Made by a program: the position numbers and the translations under genes. Shown here in pieces: positions 12,701 to 23,900 of a DNA stretch of 64,000 nucleotides (position 1 is its first letter; each line of letters starts with the position of its first letter). The stretch comes from Owenia fusiformis (taxonomy: Eukaryota > Annelida > Polychaeta > Sabellida > Oweniidae), in assembly GCA_903813345.2 (NCBI GenBank), contig CAIIXF020000012.1:18793520-18857519 (forward strand), read 5' to 3'. Below the pieces are notes generated by a model that searched no databases, was not told the DNA's origin, and was given only the letters and a program-made list of their open reading frames with translations.

Positions 12701-14033
12701 ATCACTCATAGCATTCAATTGTGTTTGGAGTAGCATATTGTATTATTAGATTACATATTGTATAAAGGGAATTTAAGATTGTTATCTATGGTGTTACATA
12801 TTGTATTTTTCTTATTTTTTTCTTATACAATCCCATATATTTTATAGTTCATGTAGTTGAATATAATTTGTATTTATGTGAATTAAACAGTGTCTTGCAC
12901 ATTACTATATGGGGTCACGCATTGTGTTCCAGGGGGTAACATATTGTGGCGAATCAAAGGCAAGCAGCCTCACTATGGAGAATGTCCCATGGCATGAGGA
13001 AGTAGTGAACTTTGTCAAGCAGCTTACAGACAGACTGCCAGATTATGAGATAGCAGCTGAACATGAACATTCAAACTGTGTGCTCATCTCTCACAAGAAG
13101 GTACCAAGTAATATTATATCATTGCTAGAAATCTTTTGATTTGATTGGCTGATTCAGAACCATGTGATCAAAAATACTAATACTGTGTTCTCATCTCTCA
13201 CAAGAAGATACCTTGTAATATTCTGCATCTCAGTGGTAGGGTAGTCAGACTGATACTCAGGGAATATGGGTTAGATCCAGAAGAGATTTCCCATATTAGA
13301 GCGAAGTCACTATTGTCACATTAGTCCAATATTGCCAGTGTGCTGTCGTTAGAGTTATATGCATCATTGAAATGGTTTAAACAAGACCCAAAAATGTACA
13401 ACGTCAAACTTTATTTAGTTAAAACTGACTGCTGCTTAGGATAAAAATCCTTGTAAATGTACTGCACAGAACTACTGAATTGCTGTAATCATTTTTGAAT
13501 TGTTTTGAAAGTAGGAATTATTTATATATTGTAAATGGCTGGTTCCACTGTTTCTCATAGAGAAAGTAGACCTGATACAAGTCCTTAAAGTAGAAACTAG
13601 GCCATTAGAGACAATGATAGTTTAACAATTTCATTACATTTGAGTATGCATGGAGCATTGGATGTGAGGCTTTGGATTTTAAAAGAATTCAGTGAGATTT
13701 GACGCAAATTAAGAACTTAAAACACTAGTTAGTAAATGCTTAACCCTTTTAGGCACTCATGTTGTGCAAAACTTGCAATGCAACAATAATTCAAAATGTT
13801 TTTTCCTTTTCCAGTTCAAGGTGGATGGTGTATGGCATACCTGGATTGACTATCCCAAGTTCCATAAGATAAACAACCTCTATACAGACTCTAAAGGGGC
13901 GGAAAAGTTCACTGCGGTGGACTACATGGCCCCCACCCCCCATTGGGCTGTCTATGGGGCACGGGAGCAAGGATTTGATCCACAGGAGACTAGATTTCAT
14001 CGCAAAAAGAAGAAAGATTTAAGTGGCTGTTAA
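711..14033 (+). CDS. TYW1: TYW1, tRNA 4-demethylwyosine synthase (flavodoxin + radical SAM), 15 coding exons, complete
   Basis: Exons: 711-836, 1897-2013, 2902-3009, 3398-3592, 4045-4144, 4916-5058, 8340-8468, 9873-10016, 10236-10354, 10647-10756, 11290-11467, 11859-11994, 12566-12676, 12933-13100, 13815-14033. All introns are GT-AG and the frame stays open for 700 aa, close to the ~730 aa of vertebrate TYW1. Residues ~17-34 form a membrane anchor. A flavodoxin-like FMN domain starts at YGTQTGTAK (~aa 71-81). An acidic/serine linker with ESSSDESD follows (exon 7). The radical-SAM domain carries CANKCVFCW (Cys385, Cys389, Cys392, the CX3CX2C ligands of the 4Fe-4S cluster), then [11 protein letters not shown] and GVTYCGES. 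The C-terminus SGC is typical of the family. Known role: it condenses N1-methylguanosine-37 of tRNA-Phe with pyruvate to give 4-demethylwyosine, step two of wybutosine synthesis, at the cytosolic side of the ER. A splice acceptor sits one base before the ATG, so a 5' non-coding exon lies upstream. Possible AATAAA signals are at 14182 and 14444. Confidence 0.97.
1403..1584 (+). mobile_element. short palindromic-ended repeat, copy 1 (TYW1 intron 1)
   Basis: The 9-bp ends AGTGATCTC and GAGATCACT are inverse complements. Inside, CACCCACCTGA-like motifs recur about every 40 bp (near 1440, 1470 and 1550). A diverged copy in opposite orientation lies at 49423-49622, also starting GATCTCCCCAG and ending GGAGATCACT, with GTGGGTGCA repeats. 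It looks like a non-autonomous DNA element of unknown superfamily. Confidence 0.55.
2207..2577 (+). mobile_element. tRNA-derived SINE (TYW1 intron 2)
   Basis: A pol III A box (TGGCTCAGTGG, 2218-2228) and a consensus B box (GGTTCGATTCC, 2262-2272) are spaced as in a tRNA gene. The cloverleaf is not closed by an acceptor stem, and ~300 bp of unrelated body follows, ending in an ATA/TAA repeat at 2561-2576. The body has a ~52-bp tandem duplication (2360-2411 and 2412-2463). This is the structure of a SINE, not a functional tRNA gene. Confidence 0.75.
2744..2891 (+). mobile_element. short copy of the GTGGTGACAT element family, upstream of TYW1 exon 3
   Basis: The head (CTGTCACCACCAGAAGTGG, then GTGACATATTGTTGCAGTCTCC) and the tail (GTGGTGACTTTTTGTAATGTC, then AATGCTTTGTT) match the ends of the long elements at 38474-41530 and 60775-62066, but the tandem-repeat core is missing. 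The tail ends ~10 bp before the acceptor of TYW1 exon 3 (AG at 2900-2901). Confidence 0.6.
5059..8339 (+). other. TYW1 intron 6, 3.3 kb, host of the antisense gene
   Basis: Apart from the nested gene at 5431-6501, this intron shows only AT-rich DNA. Open frames around 6877-7342 lack recognisable domains and splice context. Confidence 0.6.
5431..6501 (-). CDS. antisense nested gene: Ser/Thr-rich single-pass membrane protein, 115 aa, 2 exons
   Basis: Exons on the minus strand: 6399-6501 and 5431-5675, joined by a GT-AG intron with codon phase kept (split GTG valine). The whole gene lies inside TYW1 intron 6 in opposite orientation. The predicted protein starts [11 protein letters not shown]. 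It has a ~45-residue N-terminal segment rich in Thr, Ser and Pro (mucin-like, candidate O-glycosylation), a strong membrane helix at ~aa 49-71 ([18 protein letters not shown]), then a ~45-residue polar, basic tail with RSRENRPRR and glutamines, ending SYIQ. There is no classical signal peptide, so a type III (N-out) single-pass protein is likely. No family is recognised and no function is assigned. A poly(A) signal (AATAAA on the minus strand) lies at 5249-5254. Clean splice sites and charge asymmetry around the helix argue for a real gene; transcript evidence is lacking. Confidence 0.62.
8650..9267 (+). mobile_element. AGGTCA-satellite element, copy in TYW1 intron 7
   Basis: About four degenerate ~130-bp units contain AATGACCTTCTCAAGGTCA, CAACTTGCTTCAAATTGACC and TTCAAAATCATCTAC. 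The 3' end has the family tail AGGTGGTGACATTTTGTCAT followed by GCTAATGCCTTGTTT. The 5' head is not recognisable. It is in sense orientation to TYW1. Confidence 0.75.
9268..9660 (+). repeat. degenerate TGGTATGGCATTGG motif cluster
   Basis: The motif GGTATGGCA(A/T)TGG or a close variant recurs at irregular spacing at least seven times (near 9276, 9341, 9411, 9563, 9592, 9606 and 9640), directly after the satellite tail and within TYW1 intron 7. Confidence 0.5.
12240..12510 (+). mobile_element. degraded GTGGTGACAT-family fragments (TYW1 intron 12)
   Basis: CTGTAACAAATGACAGGTGG, then TGACATTTTGCAGGTTAATG and ACTTGTT, match the tail of the satellite family. A second degraded head (ACCACCAATAAGAAGTGGTA followed by TGTTGTTATAG) and tail follow at 12365-12510. 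No tandem core remains. Confidence 0.5.
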
Positions 14034-16329
14034 TTTTGACTATTTTTATTATAACTGTTGTTTAATATTGTATACAGCACCTTTAAATTTGTCAATTGAT
14101 TTAGAATTGGATTCTTAAGTTAAAGGTACACTGTTTTTTATATTTCAACATTTCTCAAGGGCATGTGTGGACATTAGAACAAATAAATATTTAAATGTCT
14201 AATTTTAGCCCAGAATAAGCGGCAGCGTACCTTGGTGGCTGAATGGATAGGGTTACTTACATGTATTTACTATTTATGTTGTCTCATTTATAAAAATGTG
14301 AAATGTCTACTTCTAATCCATCCAACCATAAGTTCATAACCATCTGAGCTTTAAAGTGGATTGTCCAAGTACATGTAGTACCTTAAGAAAAGTCATTACA
14401 ACTCTTATCATTTAATGTGTCTACATTGTAAGTGAATTCAGTGAATAAAAAATCTGACATTATTTGACTGACCTCTCGCTATGATGATTGCTTTGGTCAA
14501 AAATTCCTAAATGTTAATACTGTATTTGTCTTTGGCGAATTGAAAAAAATCACCAAATCCCTGGGAATTTGACTTGTTTTTTGTTCAGTGAACTTCCGAT
14601 TATAAGATGGCTGGGGCAATTTAAATTTTTCAATTGTTATTTTCAACAACAATAAAATTGGATTAGGGGGAGGGTATATGATAGATATAGATATGAGATT
14701 TATCCACTTGAAAAAACGCCAAATTAAATAGATGCCAATATGTCCAATGTCAAAAATTGCCAAATTATTAAAGTAGCAAAACTAAAGATGAATACAGTAT
14801 AAAATTGATTTAATTTTATTTGGGATATTGGATATATTTTGATATTTGGACTCTGATATCTACCAGCTATGAAGTCATTATAAGGAATTATGCTTGCCAA
14901 ATGATGGGTTGGGTTGCTGTGGTGCCATTTAATTTTACACCATTTTATTGCAGATATTACTGTAAATAAATTTGGCGGCCTTCCAATTTGAAAATTTGCC
15001 CAATCTGCCATTTAATTAAAGTCTCTACCAATCTTTTTAAAACTTTTTGTACTTAGCTTAGCCCTCCATTTTCTGCATCTTACTGAGCGGTCAATCTGCC
15101 AAATTAAATAGCAGCCAAAAATTTGCCCAATCTGCCAAATTAAAGCGATTTACAGTATTAATACTTTGAAATAGTAAAGGACATTTAGTATAGCATAATA
15201 AAATAGTTATTGACTTGTTGGATGAAGAATCAAATGAGCAATCTTGCACAAAATATTTGCACACTGTCAAGTTAAAAACAAGCTCCATATCAAACATATT
15301 CAATGTTTTGTATTCAACATAATCTGTAAATTCAATTTAAGGTATGGAATAAGCATATTGAATTAATGTAAATATATATGTTATATGAATAGTCGAGCAC
15401 TTCAAAATGCAAAATGAAATAAAATGTGAAATGAAAATGGTGTAAGAAAAAATGAAATGTTTTTAAGGAATATCCTTGCAAACAGTTTTTGTCAAATTGT
15501 AGAACAAAGGCATGAATCAGCTTGATAACCAGAGATGGATTTAAGAGGTGATACATTTTTGATTGTTTATTGGTGAAGTATGGAGCAGTTTGCTTTTTCA
15601 TGGGTAAAAGTACTTTAGCCATCCACATTGTGGACTTGAGTTACAGTTGAGTTGTCCAGGAGTTGAGTTGTCCAGGGATGAATTATTCAGTTACTTTATT
15701 TTGGAAAAGTTACACAGTTGTAAATTGGGCTAGGCTATATTTACAATTTAAACTTTTGACCAAGTTTCAATTTGGTGCCTTCAAAGTACTTTTGTAATTT
15801 ATCAAGCAACTGTAAATTGGACATTAATGCTTTTCAGCTTATTGAAGTGTTTCACGCCCAGATGTGTTCCACTTAAAGTTTTAATGTTTAATTGCATGAA
15901 AATACTTTTTTCCTGGGATTGTTTTTGTATATAAGTTTCTTTGGCTCAATACAGCAAATATTGAAATACAGTATTTGTCAAAAAATGATATTTTGGTTGA
16001 TTTAATATGGCACATATTGACCCTTAGTAAAGATGTGATGTGTGCCAGAGGCAGTTAGGAAGTATTATACATGTTATATTATATTATTTGCAATACTGGT
16101 TAGCACCCAGAAATAACAACTTAAATAACAATTTAACAACTTCAGTGGAAATATGAATTTTGAAGATCCAGGTATGAATATGTTTTGACTTCTGTATCAT
16201 AGAAATTGGTAATAACATTGTACAGGGGATAAAAATAAATATAATAGACCATCTATTAACAAAACTGTTGTGTTGATTTTATTGATAGGATTTATTGTGC
16301 AAACAAAAAGTATATCCCATTAGTTCGCC

Positions 16330-16570
16330 TGGAAATGCATAGGCAAGACTTCACAAACAAGATTTAGGATGGAAAATCCAAAAAGGCCACCTTAACATCT
16401 ACCCAGAACGCCCAAAACCTAATTAGTTCCAAAATATCATACTAAAAATCATTCCTCAAAATTTGAAATTGATCCGGAAAATGATGTGCCAGAAAATGTT
16501 TAGTCTAGACTTTTCAGACAAGATTTTAGGATGGAAAATCCAAAATGACCACCTTAACATTTACCCAGAA
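16330..16570 (-). repeat. dispersed repeat related to the element at 55440-56117
   Basis: Two tandem, ~170-bp-spaced blocks contain AAGATTT(T)AGGATGGAAAAT, CCAAAA, then GACCACCTTAACATTTACCC and AGAA. They are the reverse complement of the repeated blocks in PEBP intron 9. Confidence 0.6.
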
Positions 16571-18693
16571 TGCCCAAAAACTAAACAGTTCTAGTTTTAA
16601 TACAAAATTAATTCCGTGCAAAAAATCATATTCTGAAAAAATTTTGAAAACCAAAATTCTGCGGCGACAATTGGAATCACTGAATTCAAGTATTTGCATG
16701 ATTATGAAGCACTTTGGGAAAGCTTCATAAATTGCTAAGGATTCTTGCACCATCCTTCTTCAAAGGACTTCATTTATGCTTAAATGTCTTGCACTGTAAT
16801 GAAGCAAACCACACATCCTGTCCAACAGGTACATGTACCACTGATACCCACGGTGTAAATAAAAACATTACTTGACATATTTGACTTTTTGCTCATACAA
16901 TGGAATGTTTTGAATTTGTTTTCTCTGCTCAATGGCAGTCAATGTCTTCCAATGATATTTTTTTCATTACAAAGGCTTCCTCGACATGTTCATGTGGATA
17001 CTCTGATGGAACTAAGTGACCTGACCCTTGCATGCACTTTTTCAGAGCATCCACAAAATGCAGTTTTTACTATTTTCAACTATAGGGCTCGAGTTCATTG
17101 TTCAATATGATGTTGACTTTGGAATGCTCTTATGTAATGAAATGTGGAATATATCTGTGTATACAGTTACATATACATGTATATAAGGGCAGCTAGGCGA
17201 GGGAGCAATGGAGCATGTAACATTGTTTCATCATTCTGAAAATTCAATCTTGAGCACAGATATTTTTACTGGACTTTTCAGTTGTACAATTGTCAAAAAC
17301 GGTTATTATTATGACTATGAGATTTGATTCAATAAATCTAATGAATATTGAAGTTTTGGAAACTTATATTTGCCTTGTTATTAAGACAGCTATATCGTGG
17401 TCAAACTGGTAGCTAATCTTGGTGATTGGATGACTGGTATTGGAGTAACTGCCCAGACCCATTAACACACAGATGTATGGTTTCTACACATCCCAACCTG
17501 AACTATGTTCAGTAGGAGTGATTTTAACGCCTGAAGGATGACAAAAATGAACACATTGTTTCACAGTAATATAGAAAATGTATTTTCCATAAAGAACATC
17601 CACCATGGTACACATTTTGTAATAAAAGCCACATATACAAATACAATCATTTCTACATCCACAAATACAATCACTTCTTCAATCACATTCATAAATTCTT
17701 TTGATATTTATCATTTATATCAGAATAAAATGTAAGACATGTAATTAAACAATTACAATCTTATAGAGCAGAAAGATGACTACAGCCAGATTTGAAAATT
17801 TAGAATACTTTTTGCACGAACTTTATAAACACCACACTTTATGTACCTTCAATAGCAGGTATTGGTGCATGTCTAATTTTGGTTTACAATAAGATATTTC
17901 CAGAATTTAGAATGTATGCTTCTACATTTTGAAAATCACGAACTTGTGAAATCATGTACTGTAAATGTATTCTCATCTACAGATTTGCATAAAATGAATA
18001 TAGATTTATGGGGATTTTAATAGACAATGTCAAAGGACAATTAACCCTGTTCGAATCCTGTATTAAGCTTGTGATATTTTAAGATAAATATATTAAATAA
18101 AAGGATTTTAAATTCAAAAAATGAATCATTGATTACATATTCTTGCATTATTGAGTGAATTGCTCATATAAACCCCAAAAAAAGATTATCTAAAAGAAAC
18201 CCCAAGGATTCTAGCTAAAAGAAACTTCCAATGATGATTTAAAAGAAACCCTATTAAACGTGTGTGCATAGACAACTTAAATAGATATCTGGCATCTGAT
18301 TTTCAAGAATCATTAGACAAAATAAGTATGAAAGTTTCATATGAATATCTTCAAGGGGTCTAATGACACCCTTTAAGGCTAATCTAAAAGAAACTCGAGC
18401 CTATCTTTAGGAAACCCTCGGATATTCTATGACAATTGGACTACTTCGATATCTTAAATTAAAAATCTTTCACTTTGGACAATATATACAAATATTTATT
18501 TACAATTTAATTTCATTAACACCCAACCTGTTTTTGTTTGTACTCCATAGCGCCAATGAAATATTTTTACATCATTCATAAATTATTTTAAGCAAGAAAT
18601 TAAAATGAGAAGATCAAGTTATTTTGACTACACCTAAAAAATAACAATATGTATTTAACGTAATAAAACTTTATAGCAACATTGCATTTAATA

Positions 18694-19073
18694 CAGTAAA
18701 ACCTGTGTAAATGAACTAGACTACTCGAGAAGGGAGGTGTTCAACTACCAGAGGTCCCTTTAACCTAAAGTTAATGGGATTGTGGACAGTGTTCCACTTG
18801 CAGAGGTGTTGACAGGTTTTACTGTTTATTGATATATGTGACATGAACAACTCTATCTACGTAAACACGAGTCTTTTTTGGTCCCATTTTAATCTGCATT
18901 AAATAACTATGTTCAAACAAGACATTAACATGCAAAATGACACTACCTGTCATTTGTTACAGATGCCAAACACCACAAACATGAGGTGACATAAAAACCT
19001 AAAAATGTGAACACCTGCCAATCAGAACACTTGGCAGGCCCCTAGTGGCATTCAGATTAGACAGGTTTTACTG
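18694..19073. mobile_element. MITE, Tc1/mariner-like, TA target duplication
   Basis: The ends CAGTAAAACCTGT and ACAGGTTTTACTG are inverted and each is flanked by TA, as expected for Tc1/mariner insertions. A third internal GACAGGTTTTACTG at 18812 suggests nested or duplicated ends. A smaller relative lies at 42613-42779. Confidence 0.65.
18915..18998 (-). mobile_element. inverted fragment of the GTGGTGACAT family
   Basis: AAGACATTAACATGCAAAAT, GACACTACCTGTCATTTGTT and ACAGATGCC are the reverse complement of the tail and preceding block of the satellite family. It is the only minus-oriented copy seen, and it lies outside the introns of the genes. Confidence 0.5.
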
Positions 19074-20919
19074 TATCCCTATTTTCCCATTTGTCTTACT
19101 ACAGAAAATTACCCCGATTATTGTTTAAAAACATTCATAATATATTTCAATTTTAATTTATGGATTTCTTCTGTGCTTACAAGCTACAAAACTATCAGTG
19201 CTTTCCTGCAAAAACATCCTATCTTCTAATTATCACATATTATGAAGCATGTCTCTCCCCAACCTACATTCATTCTCATTTCAAATAACATTTTAAGTTT
19301 GAACTATTTCAGTGGATTTGCACACGTGGTCTTGCACTTTCCAAGAAATTTGGACATTTTCACTGGATTTTTACATCTGATTTTGCATTTTTCAATAACA
19401 TGTGTTTTAATCAAGTTCTCTCATCAACAGTCTTTGTTGGGAAAGTCTATATTGGTGAGATATCTCATTTTCCGACTGCTAAATAAACATTGACATGTGT
19501 TAAGTTAAAATAACACAATCTGGAAGGCACAAAACATTAAAACAACATTAAAGTATGAATGTAATAATCATTATAATGATTCCATGAGGATTTCTAGATA
19601 GGTAGCACCTTTATTAGTGGCCTCCAATATGTTTCAATTAAATGGATGTTTCTGAAATTCTGTATAAAAAATCTACATGTTTTAATCCAGTGAAGAAGGA
19701 TCAAAGAGACTTCTAATGAACACATTGTTACACCTTTAATATTTCTATTCCTATTCATAATTTTTAAAGCTGGCAAGATTGCCAGATGTCCATAAATGTA
19801 ATACAGTGAAACATTAAACATTTATACAAACAAAATACATTCATAAAATGGTAGAAATGCTATTAAAGCCTCAGTCACATTTGCACTATGACTGCTGCAT
19901 ATTTCTCTCGATTTTGGGAAGCTGCGGTACAGCTGCCGTGAATCAAACGTAAACGAGGCATTAGGTTAAGAAAAATATGGTTCTGGTTGCTATCATTTCA
20001 AAAAAGGAACTTGTCATATTTACCAATGATATTAGACACTGTCTATAAACGATTTGGGATGAACAGCACAACCAGAATCATATTTCTCTATTCCTTAAAT
20101 TATTTTAAATTGAAAAATATAAGAACTAATACAAGTAAGAAGGAATATAAAGAGTAAAATACAAAACCTGGTAAAATAAAAATTACAAAATTTGGAATAT
20201 TATTTTGCTGAGAGGAAAACCTTCCACACGAAGGCTGATAATGTTGTAGCTATCCCTGTTATGTTTTTTTTGTAAAATACAATGCCACCTCCAACAGTCT
20301 TAGAAAACTAGAACATTTTAACCGATTTATATTAGAGTCCTTAGACAATCGAGGAAATCTTCCAGGGGAGAGCTGTAGAGTGTAACCAAATTTTCTATAT
20401 TTTGTAACTCTTGATGGCCTTGCATTTTTCATATTAAATGTATTACTTTCTATAAATGGTTACCATCAAAATAATCATTCAAAATTATAATTTGCTACTT
20501 GTTTTTTCAACTTAATTATTAAGTTACCTGGACAAAATATTTTATTTTTTAAATAACCATGCACTGAGTCACTATTCAAAAACCAATTGGCCTAGTTTGG
20601 GGACCGATGGTCAATATATTGACATAATAAGTAAACTAAATTCTGCTTTAATATTTTGAAAATAAAAATAATGGATTTCTATCAAAATAAATCACTTTAC
20701 TAATAATAGGTGAAAATTATTATCTAAATGGAAATCAAATTAACCATAGAAGTTACACTAGTTACCATTGATGTTTAAGTAGTTACAATACTACAGAAGT
20801 AACTATAGTAATCAACATAAGTACAAAAATTCCCCTTAGAAGTAAAAATAGTTACATCAAAGTTACAACTTAAGTAACCATACTGTAGGCCATCATGAGA
20901 ATAATCTCACAGCACAGAA

Positions 20920-23900
20920 TTACAATTTACAAAGACAGAAGAGCAAGGGTATAAATGCCCCAACTGCTGCGATTACAGGTAACAACATGCTACTGGTGTC
21001 ATCTGCTGCATATGGATCAGCCGCTTTAGGCCCAGATGTTTTAACTGTTCGAGGTTTCTCTTTTGGTTTCGTAGGTTGATCTTCTTCATCTTCTTCCTCT
21101 TCTTCCTGGGTTTCTTTCTCCTGGGCAATCTCAGGGAGCTTAGGAACATCTGCAATATAAAATGTTTTAAAATGCAAAATAGGAAAGAATCGAGTGGATT
21201 TGGGAAGGAATAAAGTGAATTGAACAAGTTCAAAATAAGATTTCAGACTTTTAAGCCAAGTCATTCTGAATAGGTTGAGATAGCTAGAATATAGACATTT
21301 AGACAATTCTTTTGTAAGTTTTCAATTCAATTGATTTAACATTGGAATATCATCATATTGGTGTTTCAAGATTTCAAAAGGTCATAGAATCTAAGCCAGA
21401 TTTCAATTCTGATTTCAGATCTCTTTGATTTGCGAGAGTGTTTTGTTTGACCTACTTTTTGGACACCTTTTGGATCTCAAAACTGTGTCAGAATACCTGA
21501 CACCAAAAGGCATACTAATGACTATCAGAATACCTAATTTCAAAGATTATTATGAAAGTATCATGTCAGAATCGCAAAAATAAGGAACACCCGCAAATTC
21601 GACCTAGATTTAAAAATTAATAAATTTGGTTTTGATCTACATTCCAGAAACCATATCACAAAAATGGGTCAAAATACTTTCTGATGGCAAAAGGCTAATA
21701 AAATAAATATAGAATAAAGCCTTTTATCCCATACTTGGACGTGTTACGGGTACATAAAGCCGGTTTGTAAAAACTTATATTTTCATCAGCGGGCAGATAT
21801 AGCTTTACGTCCCGCTCCGAGCGGGCAGATATAGTATATCTGCCCGCTACGTCATAATCGCTGTTCCCGTATTGGTTCTTTTTTGTAACGTTCGCATACT
21901 GTAAACGATAATGGAGCAAAACGCAGTCTGTTTGACAATCGCGATCTGTTTGATGCTTTAAAGAAGGGAAGGAGCAGTATGCCCCGTTAATAATCAAAGA
22001 TTTGAACAGGAAAATCCGGCTATGGACAAAAATACAAAACTGGACGTGATTATTTTAAAATAATTCCACGGTTGGTTGCAAAGTTTCTGAACTTTGGCCA
22101 ATTGAACAATGTGATTGGTATGGGATAAACAGATCATCCTATAGTCGGCTCAGGATATTTGGATTATCCCTTGGCCAATATAATATATCTACCCTCGGGA
22201 CCTACGGCCCTCGGGTAGATATATTATATTGGCCTCGGGATAATCCCAATATCCTGAACCTCATATAGGATAATCTCTATATATTAAGAGGTCATCCTCT
22301 CTTGTAGGCAATCAGTAATTTTATCTGAATCTTAATTTCGGTATCTAGTATTTTTCAATTCATATTTTTTATTTATCATCATATTGATTTTCCAAAAAAA
22401 AATTAAATGTCATAGAATCTAAACAGGAAGCTAGATGAAAAATAACCTTTTTTTAACACATTGTAATATTTAAAGTCAAAATATCTCAAAATGGTTAGAG
22501 TAATCAAAATAAATCTGTCACATGGTTTTCCTGGAATTGTGATGACAAGAAAGTGAGACGCCGCCCGCCCGCCGCCTGCCCGCCAAGCTGATGACAATGT
22601 TGTACCTTTTTTTAGGTACAATAAAAAGATTTGCCTTTCGGAATAAGCTTTGATTGCAAGGAACATGATGAAAATTGGGTTGGAGGAAGAAAGAAGAAAG
22701 AAAGAATAAAAACACAAACTCTGGTGTCTAATTAGCCTTGCTCAAGTCGGTCTCTTTTACTTATCTTGATTTCTATTATGACCGCCTTGTACCGAAGAGA
22801 AAGCCACGTGCTTTACCGACAGTTTGTTGATGTCGGTAAAATCTGACCAATCAACGACGGCCCTGTAGCGTTAGCTCATTATTATGCAAGGTCAAAAACA
22901 AGTACACTTTTCACCGGGACTTTTCTCGAACAAATCTTGCAGGAATCTGAGCACGAATTCATCATGAAAATACCAATATTTTATCAGATAAATATCAATG
23001 AGAGTTTAGTGGATGCCGGGTTATCGATCGGATAACCAAAGGTGAGAAGATTTCAACAATAAACGTTGAAACGATCGCTGAACATGTAGGCTGAGATTCA
23101 ATCACAGATCGACGACAACATGACCCGCTACATTGGACAAGATCTAGGTCTTCGTGCATTTTCATCGCGAAATCAGTTTTAAATCAACATTGAATCGCAT
23201 GATTTAAGTTATTGATGACTCTTACCTTCCAATGTACATTTAATTACATAATATATTGTATTACGAAGAAACACTCGATCAGATCATTGAATTTCAAGTC
23301 GTCGATGGGAAGTTTGTTTTGTTTATGCAGCTCCGCCTGATAACGTTTTGATTGGTCATTCAGCCTGAAGTCACACGTCGTGTCCACGCGATATCTGTCA
23401 ATCAATAAGGTTTCGCGATACCCCTGATGGCGTAGGTATTATGAAAATCTCGAAACCGTTGAATATTTCAGCATAATAACAGCGGAGATGTATTGGATTG
23501 TACAAGGCGGTAATAATTCAAGATCAGATAAGTAAAAAAATACCGACTTGGGCAAGGCTAGTGTCTAATAAGATACATACATGTACATGTAGTTAACATT
23601 CTAAGTTATATAAAAATCTCAGAAAATTAGAAATTTAATGCACATTTTTGAAGGAAATTATGCTTAGAAACACCTGCTTAAATAATCATTAATGACACAA
23701 TATCTGACATTGTTTAAGAATATAACAAGGAGTGAAATTAATCAACATAACCTATTAGTACCAAATACTGTTACAGAGACAATAAATATTAAAGAAGCAT
23801 CAATGAAAATTTATTCATCCTTATTTTACGAGAAATTGCATCAAAATAACAAAATAACATTATGCCATACTTAAAGATGTTAAATACATGTAGTGCAAAA

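Larger units (their letters stand above)
14034..20919. other. gene-free region between convergent TYW1 and malectin
   Basis: No coding exon with domain support was found in 6.9 kb. The left part includes the TYW1 3' UTR (candidate poly(A) signals at 14182 and 14444) and the right part the malectin 3' UTR. The repeats seen are a dispersed repeat at 16330-16570, a run of TAAAAGAAACCC-like motifs at 18170-18420 and a MITE at 18694-19073. Confidence 0.6.

Noticed and set aside
21695-21997. 100-codon minus-strand frame in malectin intron 3
   Set aside because: Includes a perfect 29-bp palindrome and lies in a DNA-element remnant; no domain or splice support.
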